A stretch of 64,000 nucleotides of DNA, taken from NCBI GenBank assembly GCA_945889625.1, contig CAMDCE010000013.1:36327-100326 (forward strand). Reading direction: 5' to 3'. The translations under genes and the position numbers were made by a program. The notes below the pieces were generated by a model. It made no database searches and was not told the origin of the DNA. It saw only the letters and a program-made list of their open reading frames with translations. This DNA comes from Asaia bogorensis (GTDB taxonomy: Bacteria > Pseudomonadota > Alphaproteobacteria > Reyranellales > Reyranellaceae). Below, piece by piece: positions 10,930 to 18,876 of this stretch; position 1 is the first letter of the stretch, and every line of letters starts with the position of its first letter.

Positions 10930-11643
10930 ATGGTGGGCGAACACACGCTGAAACGGTTCGACGAAGAGCTGGAGCGGCTCAACGCCACGATCAACGAGAT
11001 GGGCGGCTTGACGGAGAGTCAGTTCGCCAAGGCGCTGGCTGCCGTGCGCGACCGCGACACCGGGAGCGCCGAACAGGTGATCGCCGAGGATGCCCGCGTC
11101 GACGCGCTCGACGCCGCCGTCCAGGAGCAGACGGTGAGGCTCTTGGCGCTGCGCCAGCCGATGGCGGTCGACCTGCGAGTCGTGCTGTCCTCGATCAAGA
11201 TCGCCGCCGCCCTGGAGCGCATCGCCGACTACGCCAAGAACACCGCCAAGCGCAGTATCGTGCTCGCACAGGCAGCACCTCCGCCCTCGGCCGTCGCCGG
11301 CATCGACCGGCTCGGTCGCCTGGTGCGGACGGCGCTGAAGGACGTGCTCGACGCCTTCGCCGATGCCGATGTCGCCAAGGCGCGCGACGTCTGGCAGCGC
11401 GATGAGGAGATCGACCAGGTCTATACCGGCCTGTTCCGAGAGTTGCTCACCTACATGATGGAAGATCCACGCACCATCACCGCCTGCACGCATCTTCTGT
11501 TCATGGCCAAGAACATCGAGCGGGCCGGCGACCACGTCACCAACATTGCCGAGCTGGTGAGCTTCCGCAAAACCGGCCAGGGCTTCGTCGAAGTGCGGCC
11601 CAAAGGCAGCGCCGCAATTTATGCGACGGACGATGTGCGATGA
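10930..11643 (+). CDS. phoU: phosphate signalling regulator PhoU
   Basis: The 237-residue, all-helical protein carries two PhoU repeats. Their metal-binding helices can be seen in IKIAAALERIADYAKN and LLFMAKNIERAGDHVTNIAE, matching the E/DxxxD-type motifs of the family. PhoU connects Pst transport status to PhoR and represses signalling when phosphate is plentiful. The ATG at 10930 follows a GGAAGGGAATT ribosome site. An in-frame upstream Met would overlap pstB and adds non-family sequence. Its stop overlaps the phoB start by 4 bp (ATGA). Confidence 0.94.
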   Translation: MVGEHTLKRFDEELERLNATINEMGGLTESQFAKALAAVRDRDTGSAEQVIAEDARVDALDAAVQEQTVRLLALRQPMAVDLRVVLSSIKIAAALERIADYAKNTAKRSIVLAQAAPPPSAVAGIDRLGRLVRTALKDVLDAFADADVAKARDVWQRDEEIDQVYTGLFRELLTYMMEDPRTITACTHLLFMAKNIERAGDHVTNIAELVSFRKTGQGFVEVRPKGSAAIYATDDVR

Positions 11644-12383
11644 GCATGGCCACCACGGCACCGTCCCGACGCGACGCCCAGACCTCTTCCGTGAGGCCCA
11701 AGGTGCTGATCGTCGAGGATGAGACTGCGCTGGTCGAGCTCCTGCGCTACAACCTCGAGCAGGCGGGCTTCCAGGTCTCGGTGGCCTATGACGGCGAGGA
11801 GGCCATCGCGTCGGTCCAGGAAGACGTGCCCGACCTCGTGCTGCTCGACTGGATGCTGCCGCTGATGTCGGGCATCGAGGTCTGCCGCCAGCTGCGCCGC
11901 CAGACGGCGACCGCCAACATGCCGATCATCATGCTGACGGCGCGCGGCGAGGAGGGCGATCGCGTGCGTGGCCTCGATGCCGGCGCCGACGACTACGTCT
12001 CCAAGCCGTTCTCGCCGACCGAACTGGTGGCGCGCATCCGTGCCGTGCTGCGCCGCATCCGTCCGGCGCTGGCCGACGAGGCGCTGAGCTACGCCGACAT
12101 CGTCATGGATCTGGTGGCCCATCGCGTGACGCGGGCCGGCAAGCCGGTCCATCTCGGCCCCACCGAGTTCCGCCTGCTGCGCCATTTCATGGAGCATCCC
12201 GGCCGCGTCTTCTCGCGCGAGCAGCTGCTCGATTCGGTGTGGGGCAAGGACGTCTATGTCGAGGCCCGTACCGTCGACGTGCACATCCGCCGCCTGCGCA
12301 TTGCGCTGAACGGCGCCGATCAGGCCGACGTGATTCGCACCGTTCGCGCCGCCGGCTACGCGCTGGATGCCCAGCCCGGCTAA
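11640..12383 (+). CDS. phoB: phosphate regulon response regulator PhoB
   Basis: The 247-residue OmpR/PhoB-type regulator has a receiver domain (about residues 21-140) with the phospho-acceptor Asp70 in LLDWMLP, acidic residues in VEDE, and Lys in SKPFSPTEL. A winged-helix DNA-binding domain follows, ending VIRTVRAAGYAL. It has about 16 extra N-terminal residues compared with E. coli PhoB; no later Met is available, and the 4-bp overlap with phoU supports this start. It is expected to bind the Pho boxes found before pstS (7032) and phnC (34601). It is the last gene of the block. Confidence 0.94.
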   Translation: MSMATTAPSRRDAQTSSVRPKVLIVEDETALVELLRYNLEQAGFQVSVAYDGEEAIASVQEDVPDLVLLDWMLPLMSGIEVCRQLRRQTATANMPIIMLTARGEEGDRVRGLDAGADDYVSKPFSPTELVARIRAVLRRIRPALADEALSYADIVMDLVAHRVTRAGKPVHLGPTEFRLLRHFMEHPGRVFSREQLLDSVWGKDVYVEARTVDVHIRRLRIALNGADQADVIRTVRAAGYALDAQPG

Positions 12384-12481
12384 AGCGCGATGACTTTCAC
12401 TCGAATTGCGCCGTCGGCCCGGCTCGTGCACCGCTTTGCTGCGGGAGCCGGGCCGACGGCTGAAGTAAAAGTCATCGCGCT
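12384..12481. repeat. 98-bp nested palindromic repeat, copy A
   Basis: The element begins right after the phoB stop. Its outer arms are a perfect 14-bp inverted repeat (AGCGCGATGACTTT and its complement). Inside is a perfect 15-bp inverted repeat (GCCGTCGGCCCGGCT and its complement). A second 98-bp copy lies at 21301-21398 in the opposite orientation, with about 7 differences by my alignment, all transitions. It is non-coding and could form a long stem-loop; it may also act as a terminator for phoB. Confidence 0.85.
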
Positions 12482-12639
12482 GTAAGGGGCGGGATAACAT
12501 CGGGGGTTTTCCACACCTCCGGTAACGGTTTTGTAGCCTTGCGCGCCTAGACCGAGGGTGCCCGTTCCCGGCCGGCAACCCCACGCCCCGCTCCGGAACA
12601 GGCAGGTTCCCCGGCACGGTAGACACCCCGTCGCCGACT
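12482..12639. other. unassigned intergenic stretch
   Basis: After the palindrome and before the ampG-like stop there are about 158 bp. They include TTTTCCACA, close to a DnaA-box sequence, and a C/G-rich region with short inverted repeats. I see no open frame with family resemblance and recognise no known RNA. Confidence 0.4.
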
Positions 12640-13953
12640 TTACTGCCCCTCCTTCTTCTCAGAAGGAGGGGTTTCTTTTTCCGCCAGCCGCTTCAGCCAG
12701 AGCAGCAGCAGCAAGCCCGGTGCCGCCAGCAGGGTGGTGAGGATCCAGAAGTCCGGCCATCCCGATTGCGCCGCCAACCAGCCGCCGCCGGCCGACATGG
12801 CCGTGCGGCCGAATGCCATCAGCGAGGTCAGGAGCGCGTACTGCGTGCCGGCCATGCCGGTCGTGCACAGGCTCGAGAGGTAGGCGACGAAGGCGATCGA
12901 TCCCAGAGATCCCGTGAAGTTGTCGGCCGATATGGCGATGGTCAGCACGACGAGGTCGTTGCCGACATGCGCCTGCCAGGCAAACAGCAGGTTGGTCACG
13001 GCCTGCAGGATGCCGCCGATCAGCAGCGCCTTGATCAGGCCGTAGCGCGCCACGACGATGCCGCCCACGATCGCGCCCAGGATCGTGGCAACGATGCCGA
13101 AGCTCTTGGTCACGCCGAAGATTTCGGGTCCGGTGAAGCCGATCTCGTTGAAGAAGGGCCGGGCCATCGTCCCGCCGATCGCATCGCCGAACTTGTAGAG
13201 CAGCGCGAACAGCAGGATCAGCACCCAGCCGCGATAGGCCATGAACTCGGCGAAGGGTGCCACCGCCGCCTGGTAGAGCCACTGGCGCGGCGAGCCGGCG
13301 TGCGGACGCCTCAGCGCCGGCTCGCGGACGGTGAGCGTGGTGGCCACGCCCACCAGGATGAGCGCAGCGATGGCGCTGAAGACGATCGGCCAGGGCAAGA
13401 CGCTGGGCAGCAGCAATGCCATGGCGTCGACAGTCCACAGCGCGATCCGGTAGCCGAGCTGGGTCGTCGCCGAGCCGGCGCCTTGCTCTTCATCGCTCAG
13501 GATCTCGATGCGATAGGCGTCGACGGCGATGTCCTGGGTGGCCGAGAAGAAGGCGATGGCGAGCGCACTGGCGGCGGTGGTCCAGGGATCGACGATCGGA
13601 TTGCTGAAGGCGAGCGCCAGGACCGACAACAGGATGCCGACCTGCGACAACAGCATCCAGCTCCGCCGACGGCCCAGCCATTTGTCGAGGAGCGGCAATG
13701 GCGTGTGATCGACCAGGGGTGCCCACGCGAACTTGAACGCATAAGGCGTACCGACCAGCGCGAAGATGCCGATCGTCTGCAGATTGACGCCGACCCGGCT
13801 CATCCAGTAGCCCAGCACCGAGCCGGTGAGCAGCAGCGGCATACCGCTGGCAAAACCCATCAGCAGGATGGCCAGTTGCTTGCGGTCGCGATAGACGCTG
13901 GCGGCGTCGCGCCACCGCTGCCACGTCGATCGGGCAGACGCTGCGAGACTCAA
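12640..13953 (-). CDS. AmpG-like MFS transporter (muropeptide permease family)
   Basis: The 437-residue protein has about twelve membrane segments. Its sequence shows AmpG family landmarks: LLMGFASGMPLLLTGSVLGYW, IFALVGTPYAFKFAWAPLVD, and SATQDIAVDAYRIEIL followed by GAGSA. AmpG carries anhydro-muropeptides from the periplasm to the cytosol for cell-wall recycling, which can also drive beta-lactamase induction. The best start is a TTG at 13953 whose last bases overlap the stop of the kinase gene (TTGA), with GGAG nearby. The frame stays open upstream only as a shadow of the kinase gene. The substrate is inferred from the family. Confidence 0.8.
   Translation of the reverse strand: MSLAASARSTWQRWRDAASVYRDRKQLAILLMGFASGMPLLLTGSVLGYWMSRVGVNLQTIGIFALVGTPYAFKFAWAPLVDHTPLPLLDKWLGRRRSWMLLSQVGILLSVLALAFSNPIVDPWTTAASALAIAFFSATQDIAVDAYRIEILSDEEQGAGSATTQLGYRIALWTVDAMALLLPSVLPWPIVFSAIAALILVGVATTLTVREPALRRPHAGSPRQWLYQAAVAPFAEFMAYRGWVLILLFALLYKFGDAIGGTMARPFFNEIGFTGPEIFGVTKSFGIVATILGAIVGGIVVARYGLIKALLIGGILQAVTNLLFAWQAHVGNDLVVLTIAISADNFTGSLGSIAFVAYLSSLCTTGMAGTQYALLTSLMAFGRTAMSAGGGWLAAQSGWPDFWILTTLLAAPGLLLLLWLKRLAEKETPPSEKKEGQ
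12646..12680 (+). terminator. rho-independent terminator facing phoB, embedded in the ampG-like 3' end
   Basis: An 11-bp stem (CCCCTCCTTCT at 12646-12656 and AGAAGGAGGGG at 12661-12671, loop TCTC) is followed on the plus strand by TTTCTTTTT. This has the form of an intrinsic terminator for rightward transcripts from the pst-pho block. It lies inside the last codons of the convergent ampG-like gene. Confidence 0.65.
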
Positions 13954-14927
13954 ATCAGCTCCCGCAGCGCCTTCTCCGGCCGCGCACCGACATGGGAGAT
14001 GATCTCGGCGGCGGCGATCCCGCCCAGCCTGGCGCACTCGGCAAGCGGCTTGCCGCGCGTCAGGCCAAACAGGAAGCCCGCCGCGTAGAGATCGCCGGCG
14101 CCCGTCGTGTCGACGATTCTGGCGACAGATGCTGCGGCCACTGCGCGGGTCTCGGCACCCTTGACCACGACCGAGCCCTTTTCGCTGCGGGTAAGGGCTG
14201 CGATCTTGCCTTCGGCGCGCGTTGCCGCCAGCGCCTCGTCGAACGATGTCACCTGATAGAGCGATTTGATCTCGGCCTCGTTGGCAAAAAGGATGTCGAC
14301 CTTGTTGCGGATCAGGTCGCGGAACTCCGCGCGATAGCGGTCGACGCAGAACGAATCGGACAGCGTGATCGCGACCTGCCGGCCGGCGGCGTGGGCGGTA
14401 TCGAAGGCCTTCAGCACCGCCTTCTTGGCTTCCGGCGCGTCCCACAGATAGCCCTCGACGTAGGTCACTGCGGCCGAGCCGACGCGGCCGGTGTCGATGT
14501 CGGCCGGGCCGAGGCCGGTGCAGGCGCCGAGATAGGTGCTCATGGTGCGCTGCGCATCGGGCGTCACCAGGATCAGGCAACGCGCCGTCGCCGGACCGGA
14601 GGTGGCGCGCGAGGTCTCGAACGACACACCGGTGGCCTGCAGGTCGTGGCCGAACACGCCGCCCAGCTGGTCGTCGCGCACCTTGCCGATGTAGGCGCCG
14701 CGCCCGCCGAACGAGGCGACGCCCGCCATGGTGTTGCCGCACGAGCCGCCGGAAACCTCGACGCCCGGCCCCATAGCGGCATAGAGGGTCTCGGCGCGCG
14801 CCTCGTCGATCAGCATCATCGCTCCCTTGGTGAGCGCGTGGGTCTTGAGGAACGCCTCGTCGGCGCGCGAAATGACGTCGACGATGGCGTTGCCGATTCC
14901 CAGCACGTCGAAGGCAGCAGATGTCAT
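13950..14927 (-). CDS. PfkB-family kinase, adenosine kinase-like
   Basis: The 325-residue PfkB (ribokinase) family protein shows GSCGNTMAGVASFGGRGAYIG near the N-terminus (quoted: GGSCGNTMAGVASFGGRGA) and the catalytic/anion-hole motif VDTTGAGDLYAAGFL near the C-terminus. The segment LGIGNAIVDV at the start and SLSDSF-like TLSDSFCV match bacterial adenosine kinase-like members. It would phosphorylate a nucleoside or sugar with ATP in the cytosol; adenosine is the most likely substrate but is not proven. Its start overlaps the stop of the DsrE-like gene (ATGA), and its stop overlaps the AmpG-like start. Confidence 0.85.
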   Translation of the reverse strand: MTSAAFDVLGIGNAIVDVISRADEAFLKTHALTKGAMMLIDEARAETLYAAMGPGVEVSGGSCGNTMAGVASFGGRGAYIGKVRDDQLGGVFGHDLQATGVSFETSRATSGPATARCLILVTPDAQRTMSTYLGACTGLGPADIDTGRVGSAAVTYVEGYLWDAPEAKKAVLKAFDTAHAAGRQVAITLSDSFCVDRYRAEFRDLIRNKVDILFANEAEIKSLYQVTSFDEALAATRAEGKIAALTRSEKGSVVVKGAETRAVAAASVARIVDTTGAGDLYAAGFLFGLTRGKPLAECARLGGIAAAEIISHVGARPEKALRELI

Positions 14928-15316
14928 GAGATCTCCAAAAGATGCATGCCGGGCCTGGTTTCTTCCAGCAGGGTCACGATGCCGGCGATCGTGAAGGGAA
15001 CGTCGGTGCGCAGGCTCGACCGATCAATAGCCAGCGAGCGCAATCCCATCTCGCACACGATGAAGCGCACGCCAAGCTCGACGCAGGCTTGCAGCAGGGT
15101 TTCGAAGTCGCCGACGCCGCGCTCGCGGTTGAGCGCATCGCGACCCCAGTCGTCGAGGCCGGGCGGTGGGCCCGTCAGCGCCCGGATGCCGGCCATGGTG
15201 AAGAACAGCACGGCCGGCTTGTTGACAGCGATGGCCGCCGCCGCGAGGGCCAACGCGTAATGCACATCCTCGTACTTGCCCGAGCGGACGATGAGCGACA
15301 GACCTCCCTCGTTCAT
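14924..15316 (-). CDS. DsrE/DsrF-like sulfur-relay family protein
   Basis: This small protein (130 residues from the ATG at 15316) has the alternating strand/helix pattern of the DsrE fold. The conserved Cys is in FIVCEMGLRSLAIDR, which corresponds to the C-(S/E)-M-x2-x-G/L region of this family. An alternative Met at 15337 is in frame, but the 15316 start overlaps the moeB-like stop as ATGA, so coupling favours it. DsrE-like proteins bind or pass on persulfide sulfur. Sitting directly after a MoeB/ThiF-type enzyme, a role in sulfur transfer is plausible but inferred. Confidence 0.75.
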   Translation of the reverse strand: MNEGGLSLIVRSGKYEDVHYALALAAAAIAVNKPAVLFFTMAGIRALTGPPPGLDDWGRDALNRERGVGDFETLLQACVELGVRFIVCEMGLRSLAIDRSSLRTDVPFTIAGIVTLLEETRPGMHLLEIS

Positions 15317-16086
15317 GGCGTGCCACACGTCGGACAATCGGCGCGCTTGGCGATCGCCATCTCTTCGAACACGCTGCCGAGCGCGTCGTACATGACGAGC
15401 CTGCCCGACAGCGAGCGGCCGATGCCGAGGATTTCCTTCACGACTTCGGTGGCCTGCAGCGCGCCCAGAGTGCCGGCCAGCGCCCCCAGCACGCCCGCCT
15501 GGGCGCAGCTCGGCACGGCGTCTTCGGAAGGGGCTACGGGGAAGATGCAGCGCAGGCAGGGATGGCCCGCGCCCTGCCAGGCCTTGTAGGTCGAGATCTG
15601 GCCGTCGAAACGAAGTATCGCGGCAGAAACCAGAATCTTTTTGAGGCGATAGCAGACGTCGTTCACGAGATAGCGTGTGGCGAAGTTGTCGCTGCCATCG
15701 GCCACGACGTCGTAGTCGGCGATGAGGCGGCGGGCATTGTCGGCCGTCAGCCGCTCGTTGTGGGCGCGCACGCGCACTTCCGGATTGATGTCGGCCAGTG
15801 CGCGCCGGGCGCTTTCGACCTTGGCGGTGCCGATGTCGGCGGTGCGATGGATGATCTGGCGCTGCAGGTTGGAGAGATCGACCCGGTCGTCGTCGATCAC
15901 GCCCAGCGTGCCGATGCCGGCTGCTGCGAGATATTGCAGCAGCGGCGCGCCCAGTCCGCCGGCACCGATCACCAGCACGCGCGCGGCGATCAGCCGCGCT
16001 TGGCCCACACCGCCGATCTCGGCCAGCACGATGTGGCGGGCGTAACGGCGGATTTGCGATTCCGTCATGTCCGGAAGGGACGTCAT
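15313..16086 (-). CDS. moeB: MoeB/ThiF-family adenylyltransferase
   Basis: The 257-residue E1-like enzyme has the ATP-binding motif VLVIGAGGLGAPLLQYLAAAG near residue 35, RQIIHRTADIG, and the active-site region VPSCAQAGVLG. Two CxxC pairs (HPCLRC and CPTC) would bind zinc. It adenylates the C-terminal glycine of a small sulfur carrier such as MoaD or ThiS. No C-terminal rhodanese domain is present. The start is the ATG at 16086; a second Met at residue 7 (16068) is equally possible. The gene heads a four-gene chain with stop/start overlaps. MoeB is favoured over ThiF, as no thi or moa genes are nearby to decide. Confidence 0.88.
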   Translation of the reverse strand: MTSLPDMTESQIRRYARHIVLAEIGGVGQARLIAARVLVIGAGGLGAPLLQYLAAAGIGTLGVIDDDRVDLSNLQRQIIHRTADIGTAKVESARRALADINPEVRVRAHNERLTADNARRLIADYDVVADGSDNFATRYLVNDVCYRLKKILVSAAILRFDGQISTYKAWQGAGHPCLRCIFPVAPSEDAVPSCAQAGVLGALAGTLGALQATEVVKEILGIGRSLSGRLVMYDALGSVFEEMAIAKRADCPTCGTP

Positions 16087-16137
16087 GGTCCGCTTATAGC
16101 ATGGGAGCCCACGACCAATGCTGCTACAGCCAGCCCG

Positions 16138-17346
16138 ATGACCACTACTGCAACCCGCCCGACCCTGACGCCGCTGCTGCTGATCCTGCTGGCCCTGCTG
16201 TCGTCCTTCACGCCGCTCAGCATCGACATGTACCTGCCGGCACTGCCGGTGATCGCCTTCGACCTGCGCGGCACGACCGGCGACATCCAGCTCACCCTGT
16301 CGGCCTTTCTGATCGCCTTCGGCTTCGGGCAGATCTTCTACGGCCCGGCGGGCGATCGTTTCGGCCGTCGCCCGGTGATCCTGGGTGGGCTGGCCGTCTA
16401 TGTCGTGGCAAGCGTCGGCTGCGCCTTCGCCGCCGAAGCCGGCCATCTGGTGACGCTGCGCTTCCTGCAGGGGCTCGCGGCCTGCGGCGGCGTGGTGCTG
16501 GCGCGCACCATGGTGCGCGACCTCGCCGAGAAGGACCAGGCGGCGCGCGCCATGTCGCTGATGATGGCCTGCAGCTCGATCGCGCCCATGCTGGCGCCGC
16601 TGATCGGCGGCCAGATCCTGTGGTTCATGGGCTGGCGCGCCATCTTCTGGGTGCTGGCGATCATCGGCGTGGTCGCGCTCGCTGCCGCCTACGCCGGCCT
16701 GCCCGAGACCCTGCGGCCGGAATACCGCCAGCCTTTCGTGCTGTCGTCGATCCTCCGTCGCTTCGGCGAGCTGGTGCGGCACCGCGCCTTCATGGGTTAC
16801 GCCCTGACCGGCGCCTTCCAGTTCGGCGCGCTGTTCTCCTTCCTGTCGGGCTCGCCCTTCGTCTTCATCGAGAAGTACGGCATCGATCCGCGCGCCTACG
16901 GCCTGATCTTCGGCGGCATGGTGGCGTTCATGACCGCGGGCAGCCTGCTGAACGCCAAGTTCGTGGCCGTCTTCGGCGCCGATCGCATCCTGCGGGCGGG
17001 CGTGATCGTGCCGGCGATCGTCGGCCCCACCGCGCTGGTGATGGGCCTTGTCGAGGCCCGCACCGGCACGATCGGCCTGTGGCCATTCCTGCTGTGCTTT
17101 GCGCCGCAGATCGCGTCCAACAGCCTGGTCGGCCCCAACGCCATGGCGATGGCGCTGCAGCGCTATCCGCACATGGCGGGCACCGCCTCGTCGCTGCTCG
17201 GCGTCATGCAGTTCGGCATCGGCGCCCTGTTCGGCGCCGTGGTCGGACAGACCTTCGACGGCACCATCGCGCCCATGACAACCGCCATGGGCATCGCGGG
17301 CGCCCTCTGCTTCATCTCCAATCGTCTGCTGGTCGGCCGCGGCTAG
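16138..17346 (+). CDS. Bcr/CflA-family drug resistance MFS exporter
   Basis: The 402-residue protein has twelve predicted helices. The first helix pair shows the Bcr/CflA signature FTPLSIDMYLPALPVIAFDL and then GQIFYGPAGDRFGRRPVIL. The motif LQGLAACGGVVLARTMVRD is also typical. The family exports bicyclomycin, chloramphenicol or sulfonamides by proton antiport; the natural substrate here is unknown. The ATG at 16138 is preferred because it gives the family length; the frame stays open upstream opposite the moeB-like gene. The two genes are divergent with 51 bp between them. Confidence 0.9.
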   Translation: MTTTATRPTLTPLLLILLALLSSFTPLSIDMYLPALPVIAFDLRGTTGDIQLTLSAFLIAFGFGQIFYGPAGDRFGRRPVILGGLAVYVVASVGCAFAAEAGHLVTLRFLQGLAACGGVVLARTMVRDLAEKDQAARAMSLMMACSSIAPMLAPLIGGQILWFMGWRAIFWVLAIIGVVALAAAYAGLPETLRPEYRQPFVLSSILRRFGELVRHRAFMGYALTGAFQFGALFSFLSGSPFVFIEKYGIDPRAYGLIFGGMVAFMTAGSLLNAKFVAVFGADRILRAGVIVPAIVGPTALVMGLVEARTGTIGLWPFLLCFAPQIASNSLVGPNAMAMALQRYPHMAGTASSLLGVMQFGIGALFGAVVGQTFDGTIAPMTTAMGIAGALCFISNRLLVGRG

Positions 17347-17362
17347 CCGGGAGTGCCTCCAC

Positions 17363-17386
17363 GGTGTCTCACCCCGGTGAGACACC
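17363..17386. repeat. 11-bp-arm palindrome downstream of the Bcr-like gene
   Basis: GGTGTCTCACC at 17363-17373 and its exact complement at 17376-17386 are separated by CC. It lies 17 bp after the stop codon. It could be a terminator stem (no T-run) or a dyad operator. A partial copy, GGCGTCTCAC, lies about 45 bp further on. Confidence 0.6.
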
Positions 17387-17515
17387 TCTGACGCCGATGG
17401 CATCGGACTTTTCCGGCGGCGTCTCACTTTCTCGCCACTTCCACTGCCGCGCAAAAAACAAATCGTCATGAATATTGGCCGAAAGTTCCGCCTGGCCGGG
17501 CTTTTGGGCAATTCT

Positions 17516-17548
17516 TCATGAGCGTCATGAAATTCATGAGCCTCATGA
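17516..17548. repeat. array of four TCATGA palindromes at 9-bp spacing
   Basis: TCATGA occurs at 17516, 17525, 17534 and 17543, exactly 9 bp apart, with variable three-base spacers. A fifth copy lies at 17466. The array is not part of a recognisable gene. Confidence 0.75.
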
Positions 17549-17831
17549 GAACGCGCGCTGTTCGGCGGTCATCGTCGCGGGCGGTCCAGAGCATCATGCC
17601 GCCCATCCTACGCCCGACCGGTCCGAACCGACGATTATGGTCCTTACCTCGATTCGCAAGCCGACTCTTAGCCGAAGATCTACCGCCTGAGGTCGACCGC
17701 CAGCAGAGGCACGAACACCCGGATCGAAAATCTCAGGCGCAAAGCGGCGCAAAATTTGCCACTCCGGCTCTCCAATGATGCATAGATTTCCATTCATTCT
17801 GCGCTTTGCTCGGTTGATGTGATCGCCGACG

Positions 17832-18875
17832 CTAACGTCGCAGATCGACCACCAGCATGTCGCCGCGTTCATTGCCGACGGCCAGCCTGTAGCCATCGGG
17901 CGACCAGGCGAGGCAGGTGACGGCCGAACCGTCGGACATCTTCAGCACCACCGAGCGCCGGGTCTTGATGTCGCCCAGCTGCAGCTCGCCGGTATCGTAG
18001 CCGCCGGCCACGAATTCCGCGGTGGGGTGGGAGGTCACTACGGTGATCAGACCCGCGCCTTCCTCGCCGAACTGCAGCGGCGGCTTGCCTTCCGGTCCCT
18101 TGCCCGAGAACGGCCAGGCGGTGAAGACCGGTTGCGAGGAGGTGTAGAGAAAGCGTGCGTCGGCGGTCCAGCTCAGCGACTTCACCTTGGCGGGATAGCC
18201 CTGCATGCGCATGTCGGTGGCCTGCGCCATGCGCCAGACATGGATGTCGTTTTCCTGCGTGCCGGTGGCGATGAACTTGCCGTCGGTGCTCCAGCGAAGT
18301 GCCACATGGCTGCCGCGCCAGGCGAAGCGGCGCGGCGGCAGGTTCGCCTGGCCGAGGCTCCACACCGTGACGCCGCCGTAGTGGGCGCAGGCGATGCGGC
18401 TGCCGTCCTTGCTGAAATCCAGATCGGCCACCGTGCTCTGGTGCGGCCCGAACTCGCGAACGCCGTCCTTGTTGGCGACCAGCGCCGACTTGCCGACTGA
18501 GGCCGCGACAGCGCCGGTGGCGCGGTGCGCGGCGAGATGTTCGATCCATCTGCCTTTGTGGCTGGCAAGCTCGGTCACCGCGCCATCGAGGCCGATGCGC
18601 AGCAGGCGGCCATCGTCGCCGCCGCTCACGAACCCGTCGCCCGCCGGATCGCCGACCAGCGCCAGTACGACGCCGCCATGGACGGGGGCGGCGGCCGGCG
18701 TCTCGGCGGCGGCAATGTCGGCCGGCAGGAAGCGCACGCGGCCGTCGCCCAGTGCAAAGGCGGCTATGGCACCGTCACGGCTGAAGGCACAGGCCGCGAC
18801 CGGCGCGTCCGAGACGACGCTGCGCGACGGCGGCAGGGCCTCGCGCCAGGTCCGGTTCCCGAGATCGAGTTTCAC
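17832..18875 (-). CDS. WD40-repeat (beta-propeller) protein
   Basis: The 347-residue protein consists of WD40-like blades. Recurrent segments include VADLDFSKDGSRIACAH, VALRWSTDGKFIATGTQENDIHVWRM (quoted: LRWSTDGKFIATGTQEND), VKSLSWTADARFLYTSS and VTCLAWSPDGYRLAVGNERGD. There is no signal peptide, so it is probably a cytosolic scaffold. It starts with GTG at 18875, 1 bp after the COG0523 GTPase stop, so the two are almost certainly co-translated. This suggests a joint role in metal handling or metalloprotein assembly. The actual partner is unknown. Confidence 0.85.
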   Translation of the reverse strand: MKLDLGNRTWREALPPSRSVVSDAPVAACAFSRDGAIAAFALGDGRVRFLPADIAAAETPAAAPVHGGVVLALVGDPAGDGFVSGGDDGRLLRIGLDGAVTELASHKGRWIEHLAAHRATGAVAASVGKSALVANKDGVREFGPHQSTVADLDFSKDGSRIACAHYGGVTVWSLGQANLPPRRFAWRGSHVALRWSTDGKFIATGTQENDIHVWRMAQATDMRMQGYPAKVKSLSWTADARFLYTSSQPVFTAWPFSGKGPEGKPPLQFGEEGAGLITVVTSHPTAEFVAGGYDTGELQLGDIKTRRSVVLKMSDGSAVTCLAWSPDGYRLAVGNERGDMLVVDLRR

Positions 18876-18876
18876 G

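Larger units (their letters stand above)
17347..17831. other. 485-bp gene-free interval
   Basis: This gap between the Bcr-like gene and the convergent WD40 gene holds no convincing gene. It contains a tight palindrome at 17363-17386 and a 9-bp-periodic TCATGA array at 17516-17548. Base composition drops compared with the flanking genes. Open frames here have no family resemblance that I recognise. Confidence 0.6.

Noticed and set aside
12482..12639. Possible small RNA (SRP, 6S or similar)
   Set aside because: Compared by eye with remembered conserved cores (SRP tetraloop region, 6S bubble) and found no match.
15313..17511. 732-codon minus-strand open frame reaching from the moeB-like gene to 17511
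   Set aside because: Only the first-encoded part is a shadow of the Bcr-like gene; the MoeB-like protein begins at 16086.
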